From Rhyacichthys aspro (Eukaryota > Chordata > Actinopteri > Gobiiformes > Rhyacichthyidae): a stretch of 64,000 nt of DNA. Location: positions 19,616,639 to 19,680,638 of the forward strand of contig CM072163.1 in NCBI GenBank assembly GCA_036850595.1. The letters are read 5' to 3'. Below the pieces are notes generated by a model that worked only from the letters and a program-made list of their open reading frames with translations, made no database searches and was not told the DNA's origin. Below, one piece after another: positions 1-12,452 of this stretch (position 1 is its first letter; each line of letters begins with the position of its first letter). Made by a program: the position numbers and the translations under genes.

Positions 1-3000
1 TCCTCTGCTTTTGCAATATGTGTGCTCTGGCACACTGTCATCTGTGAATATTTAATGTCACCAGCAAATGACTGCTTTGAAAAATCAAAAGAGCGAATAA
101 ACGTGGCAATATTTTCACATTTTCAGATCTGAACAATGGCAGATAAAGGAAAATGATGGGTAATTTTATATGTAAAAGAGCTGGAAAGTTCATAAAAGGA
201 GCTAGCGTGAAAAAGCATCTGAAACCGCATTTCTATTAACTGTGGCTTACTGTCCTTAAACCCCATTCCATTGAAAAACACTGCTTTCACCAATAATATG
301 AGCCAGGACTCTGCACTTTTTCACTCTGCATATTCTCCACTGTGCTGCAGCACTGTCCAACACATAATATAATAAGAATAGTGGGTGTCAAAATTTTGAA
401 TAACACTATAATTGCACTGGCACGCTCACATTTACGGGTCTAATTTGGTGGAATGGATTCATATTGAAAACTCAGGAAATCATTTCACGCTGGACTTCAG
501 GCTCCTGATGGAGCTCTGGGTCAACTGTCTGGGTGCTGACGTATAAAGGATGTAAGGCCTCAGCAAAGTAAGCTCAGATAAAGACTCGTCTGTGGTAAAG
601 TTGAACTTACTGTGACTGGTAAAAGTGCAAAAGTGCAGACATAAAACTTAAAAGTGGAGCAAAACCCTGTTACATTTTTATCTTAAAATTATAGCTTTAA
701 CATTACTTTAGTGGTTCTCAGTCTTTCATAGTCAGAGCCTTCTCAGCTGTATAGTGACTAAGACACTCAACATAAAATACTTGATTAACTCTTCCCAAGA
801 CATGCGCGGGATGGTCCATGTTGTTGAATATGGCATCCGCCCTGTTGTGTTTCAGTCAGAGTCTCAAAACTAAAACCGATGGATGAACCAGCCCTCTTTA
901 TTAGTATTTAAGACTGCTGCATAGAAAACTGAATAAGCCATTACTGCTGATAACATTTGTAGCAGTTTAGTGTTTACAGTAAAAGACCTTAGCTTTCTAT
1001 GAGGCTCATTCTGCTTGTTTCGAACTTTCGACTTCGAACTTTATTGAAAAAGTTATTGGAGGACATTAGAATGCACCATTTTTATCAAATTATACTGTAC
1101 CTACCTTTGCTGCTTTGAGAGCTGATAATATATGTGTGTGCCTGTGTAAAACGAGTGTTGTATTTAGCATTGGTTGCCTCTGTGTGAACTCTTGCCTTAT
1201 CAGGAAGCACCAAAGTAAACACTGCCAAGCATTCTGCATTGGCATTCACCTTCCCGTGTTCCTCGTGCAGGCCCTGAGCCAACTTCCAAAAGCTGCTTGA
1301 CTTGAGTCCTCTCTTTATCTTTACCTTCCAGTTCTGTTTAGAGCCGTCGCGTTGGAGTGTGAAATGCACTTTCAGGCTTTATTTACAGCCAAATGTCTTA
1401 ATGAATTGACAGAAAATCAGTGATGTTTTGCATTTAGTTAATTATTGATGCATGGCAGGTCGAGTTCTGATTTTAATTTGGTCATGTATACTTTAGTAAG
1501 TTTCCTAATTTTGTTTTTAGATACAATATCAGGATAATCACACTTCCTGTGTTTGGCTGAAACACCAGTAATAGATCTGAGGTTCTTCTGTGGCCTTGCC
1601 TGATTGAAAAATATCCACAATATACCTGGAGTCTTTTTAAAAATACTGGGATAGGGGGCCTCACCCATACCACACATACTCGTGGTTCGGTTCCATCGTG
1701 GGTCATTTGCCCTATATCATTCCTCCCGAACTCACTCTATTTCAAATAAAAGTTTCAAATAAAGGCTAAAATGCCAAAATAAAAATAAAAAATGAATCAC
1801 TAAAAAATGAGGATATGAGAGAAAGTAGAAGTTTACACCAGTGAATATTCAATTTGAATAGTTTGTGTGTCTGTTGCGTAAAATCTTACTTTCGATAGTG
1901 TTTGCCCCATATAATGCACAATGACATATTCAATCATTATTAGTGAGGTTTATTTAATAATATCCTCCATTGTAATGGTGTGTTTCATAAGTCATGCATG
2001 TTTGACAGTTGCTGATTTCCATTAAAATACATGTATACATATCAGTTAATATGAGGAACTGTTCTGAAGATATCAGCACAAACAAATGACTAAGTCCTAT
2101 TTTCTTTAAGCCATAGACAAGTACTAGACACAAATATCAGTTGTACCATTTTGGTGCAAAAACAACACTTTATTATATTTTTTTTAGTATTTTCTAAAGG
2201 GCTGGAGTGCAGTTTAGCCCAGGAAAGGTAAGGAGACAGATGATGTTGTGACTGGCCTTGTTACCTTTGTGTTTAAGGGAGTTCCGACTTCACATAGCAG
2301 CCTAATTTAATAAAGTTTGCGACTCACTAAATCAGCGAATAGTGCCAAAATGTTCTGCCAAAATGTTTTATCCCATCTGACTTTAAGCAACTCAGGTTCA
2401 AGAGACAGGAAATACTACTACAGACGTGTATCACCAAAGATGCATTAGAATGGTTTGTTCTAAGCTCTTACTGTGCCACAGTTCCTTTATTTTAGTAACA
2501 TTCCACTTTATGTTGCACAAATGTCCAAAGTTTGTCTTTAAAAACTCTTCTTTAACAGCTGTAATGCATTGTATCTTCCTTTACAGGTTTGTTAAAGACA
2601 TTATATCCATCTCGGCACATATAGATTTCTTTAAGCAGTGTGATAGTCCAGCTGTGTGTCCCTCCCTCGTCCTGCTGCAGGTTCATGGAACATGTTCATG
2701 ATTTAGAGTTGTGCTAAATGAATGCTATAAATGATAAAGAATAACTTGTAGTATATATGTGTAATATATACATCACATATTTTAATGTATTAATGACTAT
2801 TGGTAATTAGACTTAGAGAAATTGCTGCTAAAGAGGCATTAGCATACATTAGCATCCCAGGCAAACTTGTGCAGTTTAGTAAATCTGGCTGTAAAAATGA
2901 CCTGCTTGGTTTTTGTGGTATCTTTTTTTCAATAGATTACATAATAGGTTGATAACCACTGTTCTGAAAATCATTATGTCTGAAAGTCTACCTCTGTTCA

Positions 3001-4880
3001 ACTTACTATGTGAACATGAAAATAAAATCCTAATGCAGAGGTCCGCTGGTCACACTTATTTCAAATCAACCCCATTATATTAGGTACAAAAGTAACAATG
3101 GCATTTGTGAATAACTCATCATATTGGATTTTTCTCTGCAGCATTTGTAGTTCTCTTTAAAAGCCTAAATTCATGCCATTTCTCATTTGGAAGCATTTCA
3201 GGGGAATGAATAAATGAGAAATGCTGCAGCACTTCATTACAACACAAGACTCTCTCGTAAAAATAATCAAACTTGTGATGCGTAAACAATTAGCGAGTGA
3301 ATGAATACGCCGTGCTAATGAGTTAGCCGTAGTCGACATCGCTCTAATGGTAACCGTGGGGAGGCACTGGGGGGTGACGCTGGGGCTGTCAAAGACTCAT
3401 GCCGTGCACTGTTTCCACTGTGCCCCATACAGCGGTGATGAAGTGGCTCTATTGGTCTTGTTGGCCCCCGGCGAAGAGCAGCCATGTTGGGCCGCTGTGC
3501 AGATGACAGATGGAAGATGCTGCGAGGGTCTCTCTGTGGAAAGCCCGGACCCTTAGAACTCTAATCTGGTGTCACTCATGATACTATAATGTAACTGAGT
3601 ACTGTGCACTTCTTTCTGTACATTCAACAGTTAAGCCATGACTTACATTAGCAGGAGTTATTTCTCATTCATTTATTTAACAGAAATAAGGCCGAAAACC
3701 TGAGGGCAAAACTAAGTGCCCCTCAGATTCACTGTAAAGACATGTTGTCATAATCTTCTTTACAAGATCACCTCATTGACATTTTGGGGAATTAGCTTAT
3801 ATCTAACGTTCTGAAGGTCCTGCCACAGCATTGAATTGGTCTGGGTTTTGAAGAACTTTTTCAAACATTGATTCTTTTGAACCATTCTGTTGTAGATTTG
3901 CTGCTGTGCATCGTTGTCATGATCCACAGTGGACCAGGCTGAAGCTGAGGGATAGAATGCCTTACATTTGCCTGTGGAATAATGTTTTATTGATTTACAA
4001 TGATAGTGAGTATTGCTCTGGGCAATTCCACTTTGGTCTTATCTGTCGATTGTTCAAGAATTCTGAGGTTTGTTCATGTGCAGTTCATTATCAACATCAG
4101 TCATGCTTCCATGTTATTCTTAGACAAAAGAGGGCTGTCCTGGCAACACTTCCAAACAAACCATAGTTGTATTCTTTTGCCGCTGTCATGGACTTCAATA
4201 TTTCACAATCTCACGGAGGCCTGTAGGTTCTAGGATGCAAATATTAGGTTGTTTGGGATGTCTTTGAGAATCACATCGTCTGACTTTGGGGTGAATTTGC
4301 AGAGACATCCACTCCAAGAAAGTTTAGCCTCCCCCTTCAGAGCTTTCTATATTTTTATTGTTTCTCACTGTTTTATGTTTCTCAATGTGTCTCTTGCTGA
4401 GTTATTGTTGCGTATTGTTGAACTGAACTATTTTGGACTTGACAATGAAAAATGTAAGCTTGGTCAACAAGAAAAAGAATTTATGAAGAACATGTTTTGG
4501 TCCGTTTAATGAATTCTAAAACGATCCAGTTAAAGATAGGGCTGTGCAGGTATTACCTTTACAATCATCTGTCTATTGTACACTTTGACGTTATAGAAGC
4601 ACAAGAGCTTTCACCTTTGATCCATTTAGCAGTCTTGGTTTGATGTTTTGTTAAGTACATGCTTTAAAACTCCAGGATACTGTACATTACATGACTCAGC
4701 ACAAACTGGGTATGAATAATGCATCTGTTCTTGCTTCCTGCTCTTCTCTCTGCAACATTAGCCTTAATGTTGACGTAAAAAAAACAAAAAACGGAGGGAC
4801 TAATTAAAATAAAAACAGGAATGGCTCGGCTTCATATCCCAGACTTTCACTGGTGTCACAAAACTCATCAGTTCCACCAC
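1..4880. other. Unique AT-rich non-coding DNA, no gene seen
   Basis: I see no open frame with recognisable protein content, no RNA gene and no clear transposon end here. Open frames are all under 95 codons and look random. There is a small direct repeat of TTCGAACTTT near 1020-1043. The only compositional change is a GC-richer block at about 3285-3556, listed separately. Confidence 0.6.
3285..3556. other. GC-richer complex block, possible conserved non-coding element
   Basis: This block is richer in G+C and CpG than its AT-rich surroundings. It starts with several homeodomain-like TAAT/ATTAG words (3287-3345) and continues into a 69-codon plus-strand open frame with no recognisable protein. 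No repeat family is visible. The reading as a conserved non-coding element is inference from composition only. Confidence 0.2.
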
Positions 4881-4887
4881 ACTGAGC

Positions 4888-5036
4888 ACATCCCTATTGC
4901 AGCGATTGCACTTACTTTAACGATGATACCCTTCTTTGTTTTACCATAAAGTGGACGGATCGAGCTAAGCGTCTGCTCCAGCAACACCGACAGAAAACGC
5001 TCAGAGCTATCGACGACAAACCGACTGTAGGTGACT
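4888..5036 (+). other. Exon-like open stretch, unrecognised
   Basis: One frame stays open for about 48 codons and includes a charged, helix-like run (KWTDRAKRLLQQHRQKTLRA, about 4957-5014). It is followed by a plausible splice donor (ACT|GTAGGT at about 5025). Some 80 bases on, a pyrimidine-rich stretch ends in ATTACAG at about 5108, after which the joined phase stays open for almost 40 codons. I recognise no family. It may be a transposon-gene relic or chance. Confidence 0.15.
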
Positions 5037-5103
5037 AATAGTTTCTAAATGTGGTGCCGCAGATGCATTACCGCCTGCATCATTTTTTACTCTTCAAATT
5101 ACA

Positions 5104-5646
5104 TTACAGGCTCATAGTCGATATGGAGCGCTTGATGAATGCCACGCTGGAGCCGAACGCCAACACACACCAATCCATACGCTCACGATAACGATAAAGC
5201 CTAATGTATCTTCTGATGGATATCGATAATTTACATTCATTTGTGCGGGAGCCCACCAACAGGTATGTAAATGTATTGACTGACTCCACAACTGCAAGAC
5301 ACATGGCAGCAGCGAAAGGTTGGAGCAAGTCTGAAAGATCCCAAACATTTTCACGTGCATGGGTGAGAAATGGATGACTATGACAAACTATAAGAACAAT
5401 GGATTTACAGCGCTTGCATTTATCTATTGATATTTTCTTGTTTGAGGGTGCAGTGTGTTTTGTAGTGTACAAAATGGAATGCATCAGTGAAGAATTTGCA
5501 TTTCCATGTTGAAAAATAGAAAAAGTGGACAGATCACTTTTTGTTTCTGCACACCTTACCCTAGAAAGTCTTTGTCTCTGCCACTTCCATAGAAAGGGTT
5601 TGGAAAGGGAAGGTACTTTAAATGATGAATGAACTGGATTTATCAT
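5104..5646 (-). other. 180-codon open frame, no recognised product
   Basis: This is the longest open frame in the window outside simple repeats. The predicted protein is rich in Ser, Arg, Lys and Cys. I see no signal peptide, repeat or known motif. The middle has a short hydrophobic run (around residues 112-130, FAAAMCLAVVESVNTFTYLL-like). In AT-rich DNA such a run is longer than usual by chance, but there is no promoter, splice context or homology that I can recall. Probably not a gene. Confidence 0.12.
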
Positions 5647-5649
5647 CTG

Positions 5650-7605
5650 TGAGCAATCGCAGTTTTATCCAATTGGAACAACTCCATGATGTTTTTCAAT
5701 TCTATTTATTTGATGTTGCCCTTACAGATATGAAAAAATGATAAAAACGTACTTATTATTTGACCTTTTTCCACTTTTTCCTAGACAATAGTGTGTCCCT
5801 GCAGGGCTACCGTACCCTCCTGCACTGACACAATGACTTTGGGACAAGTTAATTGTCAACATGGCAGCCCTGCAGCTAGTTTTATTGTGTCCATGAAAGT
5901 ACCCCACAGTACAGACCTGGAATATGTTTTGAAGGCCTGTTTGTGTCTCAATGTGAAGGGACTGAGCAGCTGAAGTATATTGCAATTTTCACTAAAGAAA
6001 AGTTGTTTTTACGTTCATTAGGGGGCCTAGTAACGTTATATTGCCGCAGAATTAACATATTCATTGTGATAACATTTAAATGGCCTTTTGTGGCCAACAT
6101 TGTCTGTGTTGTTCTGTGTCTGCAAATTGAATTAAAATATGCAGTCTTTTTTTATCAGCCTGTGGTGAGGCTAGTCAAAGAGGAGAGTGGGTTTTGCCAG
6201 GGCAACTGCTTTGGAGAAAACGCTGATTATCAAATATACCCTGAGATAATGATATGTCAAGACCTGGGGCCTCATTTATATAGCTTGCGTACACTAAAAG
6301 TGAGGGTTTAAACTTGTGTGCACCTAAATGTAAAACTGTGTGTAACCCTACATCACTGACCCTGCCGTAGACATATTCAGGACACATGGCACATAGACAA
6401 CCCACTCAGTGACCTGGTGTTTCATTTGACATTATTTCTCTCAAAAAACAGACACATTTCAGTCAGGCATAATTCATTAATCAATAGTGTTGTGTGAAAG
6501 CTCTAGTGTAGTGAGTCTGACCAGCTTCTACAAATGATTGAGTGGAAGTCACATTGGATCAGACTAGACTTGACCCAATTCCCGACAATGACTCACCACT
6601 TTCCGTTTCCTTCGTCGTCTTTGACAGATCCTCTCCTGTCAATCCTGCTAACACTACAGCTGATCCAAAGACTCAAGTGCTGTATTCCACATGATCCCAC
6701 TCAACAAAACCTGTCATTTACCAGCTTTGATATGGCATAACTCTTGTTCTGATCTTGTCGAGAATTGTTTTGCTGTAGTGGAACAATAAGAGCCTTTGAT
6801 GCTTAAATGTCACATTTAACGCTGCTGAATGACACGACTGGGAGTAAATTCGCATGTTTTGCGCTGACTTCTGTTTCCATTGTGTTGATTTGACAAAGAC
6901 GCTCACATGCTTTTATGCTCTGGCTTCGGGCTACATTGATGTAAGCGTTCCCAGAGCTTTTAGTCTCTATTATGAATCGACAGAGATAACACGAGGTCAG
7001 TAGTGGGCCATGTGAAGTTCTAAAGCTAATAATTAGAAAAGTGGCAAATAACTCAACGAAAAGTCTTTCTTTCAATTTTTATAATTGAAACGGGTTCATT
7101 GGGTGACTCTTACTTTTACCGGGCTTTGAAACGCTGCATAAAAACTTTATTAGAGTCTTCCTCTGACTTTATAGGTCAAAGCATTTCATAGGGAAATAAA
7201 TTTGTTATAATGTCACAGTGTTAACCTCTGGAAGATTACAAGTTTGGGGAATTAATGAGAACTTTGAAGCTGAATTATGTGAAAGGCAGCGGGAATAAGG
7301 GCCCATGCCTTTCGTCCTGACATCAGTTCCACCATATAATGCATAAGCTGACAGATCATTAAAAACAGCGGGATTTACAGACTTTTGGCCATATTTAGAC
7401 TTGGGATTAAAAACGAATACAAAATAAGTTTGAGTTTTTTTTCTGAGGAATATGTGTGACTATTAATCTGTGGGGTCATTCTGCTGTCAAGGGGAACCTT
7501 ACCATTCTGTCACACAGAGGAAAACGTTTTTTACAGTAAAACATTGTTAATGTGTAGAAATTATATTACAATGTATAATAATATATTTTGTGTATGTGAT
7601 GAGTA
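5650..7605. other. Non-coding DNA, no gene seen
   Basis: Nothing here resembles a protein family or RNA gene. The word GTGTCCCTGCAGGGCTACC at about 5801 nearly recurs at about 24630, hinting at a short shared repeat. The stretch 6780-7090 is complex and moderately CpG-containing. Confidence 0.5.
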
Positions 7606-7625
7606 TTTTTTTTTTTTTTTTTTTT
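7606..7625. repeat. Poly(T) run of 20
   Basis: Uninterrupted run of 20 T. It lies 45 bases before a dispersed repeat. Confidence 0.95.
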
Positions 7626-7670
7626 GTGGAGAGAAAGAAGTGTTTGTGAACTGAAAAATATTTGTTTGCT

Positions 7671-7815
7671 TAAAGCAGCCCTGTGTAACTTTTAGCCAGT
7701 AGAGGGGGCAGATACCTCTATCCAAATGTCTTCTGAAACAAATCATTTTAGTGTATTTTGTACAAATACGACTCTGCTAGACAAGGGTGTAGGAGTTTTT
7801 TGGTAATTTGATGTC
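7671..7815 (+). mobile_element. Dispersed repeat, TTAA-AGC terminus (copy A)
   Basis: The stretch begins TTAAAGCAGCCCTGTGTAAC and contains TTGTACAAATACGACTCTG further in. Both words recur, in the other orientation, at 52255-52447, where the start reads TTTAAAGCAACCCTGTG. The two copies share their terminus and an internal segment but differ by indels between them. This points to a non-autonomous DNA element with a TTAA-flanked end. The far end of copy A is not clear and may lie anywhere up to about 8090. Confidence 0.6.
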
Positions 7816-8689
7816 TTTAAACAGGTGAAAAAATACTTTCCCTTGCTGTTCAGGCATAAGAAAAACTAAAATACCACTTTTTCTATTTACATATGGTGAG
7901 ACAAATGTCAAAATTTATATTATATGTGTAGTGTGGAAGAGCACCTCACTCACTAATCTCTCCTGATACGCCACTGTCAAAGGATAGGATGTAAAATTAA
8001 AAAAATTATCAAAATTTTGAGAATATTTTGGGCTAAAAGTTAAACCGGTCTCCTTTAAGATCCCATTTTCCAATTCATTTAGTGTAAAGACCCTCCATTT
8101 GAACATCACTCTTGTTGTAGCTCACACTGCTGTGCAACAAAAGCTCCCACAGAGCCCAAATGCATGCTGGGCCAGGGAGCCGTTCGGGATTTTGTGTTTC
8201 CCGTTGCTCTTGAAACCTGTGTGTACACCTGCCCCAACAGCACGTCAGCGCTGTCAGCTCCAGACTGTGGGGAAGAAGTCTGCATCAAGCGTCCTACAGT
8301 ATATCTGAGCAGCCTCTTACTGCTGACAGTTATTGGTCTATGGAATATTCATTTCAACCATAGACACCAGGCCCCAGACACTATCTCAACAAAAGATGCC
8401 AATTCTGAAAAGTCACTTCAAGCTTCTACAGTGTGCACTTCATCAAGGTGTACTTTTGTCATTACAACATTTCACATAAATAAATATAAGCCTTATTCTT
8501 TCCCACAGTGTAAATGTATGACTATGGAACAATAAAGTGAGGGCTTGACTGTGACTTAATCGTGAGCTTTGTCATTTCCCTCTTAACTCCTCTTTGAACT
8601 GATTACACATACATAAAACAGTCATTTTGACATAAAGTATAAACATTGCAGGTGTCGCATTTTATTTCACTCAAAATCATTTCCAATCA

Positions 8690-9030
8690 GAGTCTATTCG
8701 CAGCTAAAACATTAAAAGCTTCGTGCCAAACATTCGAGGCGATGTGGAAACATGGCACGACTCCGAGCCATTGTTCAGGCCGCGGCTTCACACCGAGCGG
8801 GATTTCATTTACGACAGGGCTGTGTGTAGCTCGTTGTGGGGTTAATGTACCTCGTCGTACTATGGCACACATCACTAAGCTCTCAATGGCCGACCCGAGC
8901 CGCATTATCCTCAAGGTCACGCAATGTGAATATAACCCAGCCGCAACATCAAAGCAAACAACAGTTAAAGTCCACACACCTCTACGTTTGTTTGGAGAAA
9001 GAAGTGAGGTCACAGGTGTCGACAAGAGAC
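8690..9030. other. CpG-rich complex block
   Basis: This 340-bp block carries many more CpG dinucleotides than its surroundings, and both strands are open for over 100 codons (132 codons plus, 112 codons minus). Neither frame gives a recognisable protein, and two-strand openness here follows from the lack of TA-rich stop codons. It could be a small CpG island or a conserved non-coding element. I see no TATA box or splice donor that would make it a promoter-first exon. Confidence 0.25.
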
Positions 9031-9967
9031 AGACAAAAGTGTAATTTGATCTCTACACATCTTTCCTCAAACAGTAATTACCAAATGTCAAGTGAATCAT
9101 GGCTTGTGGACTTGCAGCAGGCAGGTATTTTTAAATTGAAGCATTTTTTAATGTTTGATCAAGCAGGATTTGTATTAAAAAGACATGGAGGGTTACAAAT
9201 ATAAAGAGTGCAAACATACAAATTTAATGAATAAAACTGGATGTGGTAAAAGTGCATGTAAATGAAAAAAATATCTGATAAAATGCATTTGAGGACCTCG
9301 GCTACATGTACACCTATAGTTACCTACACCTACCTATAATTTATATTTTCTCCCTCTGTATCAGGGTTGGCTTTTCTGAACAGCTTTTGTTGTTGATTCG
9401 CAGCATGACAGACAATCATAATTTATTGGATGGTATGGTACAGGAGTGGAATTGGAAAATTGTAAAAAAAAAAAAAAAAGTGTCTAACTTTTTGTGTGTG
9501 TTTAACAATACATTACAGTTTAAAGTTGTAAAAAAATGTGTCTTTTATTGTTAGCAGAAATTCATAAAATGGCATGTGCTAGCGACTGCAATGGGCCCAA
9601 ACAACATTAAAAATGCAATACTTACTATGCACAACCTGTGAGTAAAACAAGTGACTTTTTATTATTTGACAGATGCAACCCAATAACAACATCCAGATTT
9701 CCACTGAGCTTTGGGCAGATTTAATGCTCAGCGAGTCTGGGCAGTGCACCTACCAGATCCCCCCAAATAATGAACTAATCTCCACAGCAGCCAAGTCTGA
9801 GTCTAATATCATAACCACAGTTTGTCTGGCGCTTGTGCCCTGAGGCTTTATCGCTGTGCCAAACCCAGAATGAACTCATCATGACAAATGTGAGCCGGAG
9901 AATATAGTGAGAAATCACTTACAGCAGTGACAGCTCCTTCAGTTTTGTCAAAGACTACATGATCCCT

Positions 9968-10002
9968 CGTTTTGCTCCGTTTTGCTCCGTTTTGCTCCGT
10001 TT
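9968..10002. repeat. 10-bp tandem repeat, 3.5 copies
   Basis: The unit CGTTTTGCTC is repeated three times perfectly, followed by half a unit. Confidence 0.95.
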
Positions 10003-12072
10003 ACCGCGGGAACGCCTGTCCTTGGTCTGAAGGTGTCAACTAAGAGTCAGACTGTGGATTAGACATTTTAATTACTTTCACCTCTCGGCCATTACCATCT
10101 GCTCTGAGTCTGCATGGTCCTCCTCAAGCAACATCAAATCAATTGCAATCTGGATTCTGTTAGCATGATAAGGTACATAGATATATTTACTGTATTACCC
10201 AAAACTAAGCCCACTTAGTTATATATTTCATGTTTTATCAGGGGACCCTTCCTCAGGTTTCTTCACGAGCCAAGTCTGTCATCTGGCCTGTGCATAGATT
10301 TACTTCATCCTGCGACATTGTCTCCATCTTGGACAAAGTTCCTAAAGACATAAACAAAGTGGAGATTGAGAAAAGGGCACAGTGAACAACAAATGAGAGA
10401 GACTGTGATGCATAGACAGTGGTGGAATAGAGAAGTAGTAAGGAAGCATGTGGAAAGTGACTTTAGGTTCATTGTCATTGGGATGCGAACCCATTCTCTT
10501 CTAATGGGCTATCATACATAATGAATTGTGGCATATAGCATTTTACAAGACAAGCCTTTCTTTTATCCTTTTGTTTTGTTATCAGTCACAAAGAATCACA
10601 TGATCAAATTGTCTGATTGACCAGGGGCACAGCTCTTAGTGCCCCAGGGTGTAACTTGTTGAAACCAATTAGAGACCAGCCTCAGGTCACCTGTTTGTTG
10701 AAGGTTTAGAGGTTTAAACTGAAACTTTTTCATTTTTGACAATTAATTATGTAATTAAAAAGGCTACAAACCAGTTAAATTATGTGAATAAACAATTTGA
10801 ATTTAATATATTTATTGGCATTATGAATTTAATTTTAGTTGCTTAAGTTTCTGGAATACTTAACAAAAATGTTAACTTTATCCCTTTAACAATGTGTGGT
10901 TTCCCTTTTTGTCCTATCCTCAAGCAAGTTTGTGACACTGATAATCACATGCAGTAAATGCATATAATAGGAATTCAAAGTAACTGATATTTTGCGGCAC
11001 CATTTTCCCCCCACATTGCAACAGCACCATAACTTTCAGTTGGAGTCATAATGCCATTGATTTTACAAGTGCTGTAGTGCATACTCATCATGCCAGCGCT
11101 GGATTGATCCGGTTCTTGCCTAACGCAGCAAAACCCTGCAGGCAGAGACTTCTATGAGCCAAATTGGTTTGCAAACATGCCTGTTGATGAAATGATACTC
11201 GATACAAGATGTTGATGTGCCGAATGCCACTGAGAATCAATGGCTCTATGGAGGGAACAAATCTCCCGTAGAATTTGCAATGTACTTTCTGAACAATAAT
11301 TACAGGACAATACAGAGTGGGTTTGCCTCCTGGCAGGGGTCCACCGCCGCAGACGCCGTTAATAAATCAATAGTCACAGAACTCGGTAATTGGTACAAGA
11401 ATAAGGCCCTAAAATCCATCATCCAAAATGTTTACCTAATTAGATTCATTTAGTGCAAATTGCTATGAGGCTTAGTGGAGGAGCCAGTGTAAAAGTCTCT
11501 GAAGTGCAAGGGTCAATTGTGTTGGCAGCACCGAGAACTGGACATTGTGTGGCGGCAGTAAAGATGCACGGCTCATTATTTGCTTTTCACTGTCAGTCTC
11601 TGCGCCTTCAATGCCACTAAGGGCTCAGTAATTCCCTTTCAGCCTCCTTTGACAAAAATAGAGAGGGCGGATTAGGGAGACCGGAGCCGACAAAAAAACA
11701 GCAATGAGGGAATGAAGGCGAGATAAGGGGCTCAGACAGAAATAACGATAAAAGAGCGAGCGCCGGAGCCCTCCGCCGTGCGCCGGAGACAGGCCGCAGG
11801 AGGAACAAAGTTCGCTGTTCTCAGTGTGGGAAGAGTGGGAAGGAGTTAGGAGAGTGTTAATGAGGAGCTCAGAGTGGGAGAGCCCTTCAGCAAGTATTTC
11901 TGTTACTATTCTGAAATTTGAGAATCCGTCGAACGTTCCAAAAATGTTTTAACCATAGACCTATGCCTAATGAGTAAATTTTATCCACAGTTACACAACT
12001 GTTACTACCTCCCCTCACAACATAAAGACCACTTGACACCCCCCAGACGGGCCTTTTACAAATAAGCAAGAT
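10003..12072. other. Non-coding DNA with complex, possibly conserved parts
   Basis: No gene is recognised. The stretch 11090-11460 is complex sequence with a 78-codon plus frame (11217-11453) whose product I do not recognise. A short CpG cluster at about 11755-11805 contains GCGCCGGAG twice. Conserved non-coding elements are possible but not demonstrable from one sequence. Confidence 0.4.
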
Positions 12073-12452
12073 GTAAGAATCAGTGGTGTGCTTACCATTA
12101 GCCAAAGGTAAGCAAATGCCTAGGGCCCCCAACGTGCAAGGGCCCCAGCATTTTGGGTTATTACCGGTCTGCTCTGCCGGCAATTTAAGCCAGCGCTATA
12201 ATTAGCTCACAGCGGCGCACCTTAAGGTTATGAATGTAACCCAGGATCTATGATGTTCAGGTTACTATTTGAATATGATGTACTTCTGACATATACTATT
12301 ACTGATTATTTCTTTTGTATATGTTTCTTTCAGACCACACACACTTACACACCCACTCTCGATTCATTAAACATTCTCCTGATTCTCTGATGGGAATCAA
12401 GTGTCTAAATTGGACGCTTAGGGCCCCAAATTTGCAAAGCACTGGTAAGAAT
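12073..12452. mobile_element. hAT-like non-autonomous element with perfect 8-bp target duplication
   Basis: The element proper is 12081-12444 (364 bp). It is flanked on both sides by the same octamer GTAAGAAT (12073-12080 and 12445-12452). Its ends are short inverted repeats: CAGTGGTGTG at the left, and CAGTGCTTTG when the right end is read on the minus strand. Both sub-terminal regions carry GGGCCCC-rich words in inverted orientation. An 8-bp duplication with CAGNG termini is the hallmark of the hAT superfamily. There is no transposase inside, so it must have been mobilised by another copy. Confidence 0.85.

Noticed and set aside
7695..7712. CTCF-like word CCAGTAGAGGGGGCAG
   Set aside because: Its spacing does not match the CTCF core by two bases, and it is part of a dispersed repeat.
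8164..8535. 123-codon plus-strand frame
   Set aside because: It overlaps other frames in a compositionally biased stretch, and the product resembles nothing known to me.
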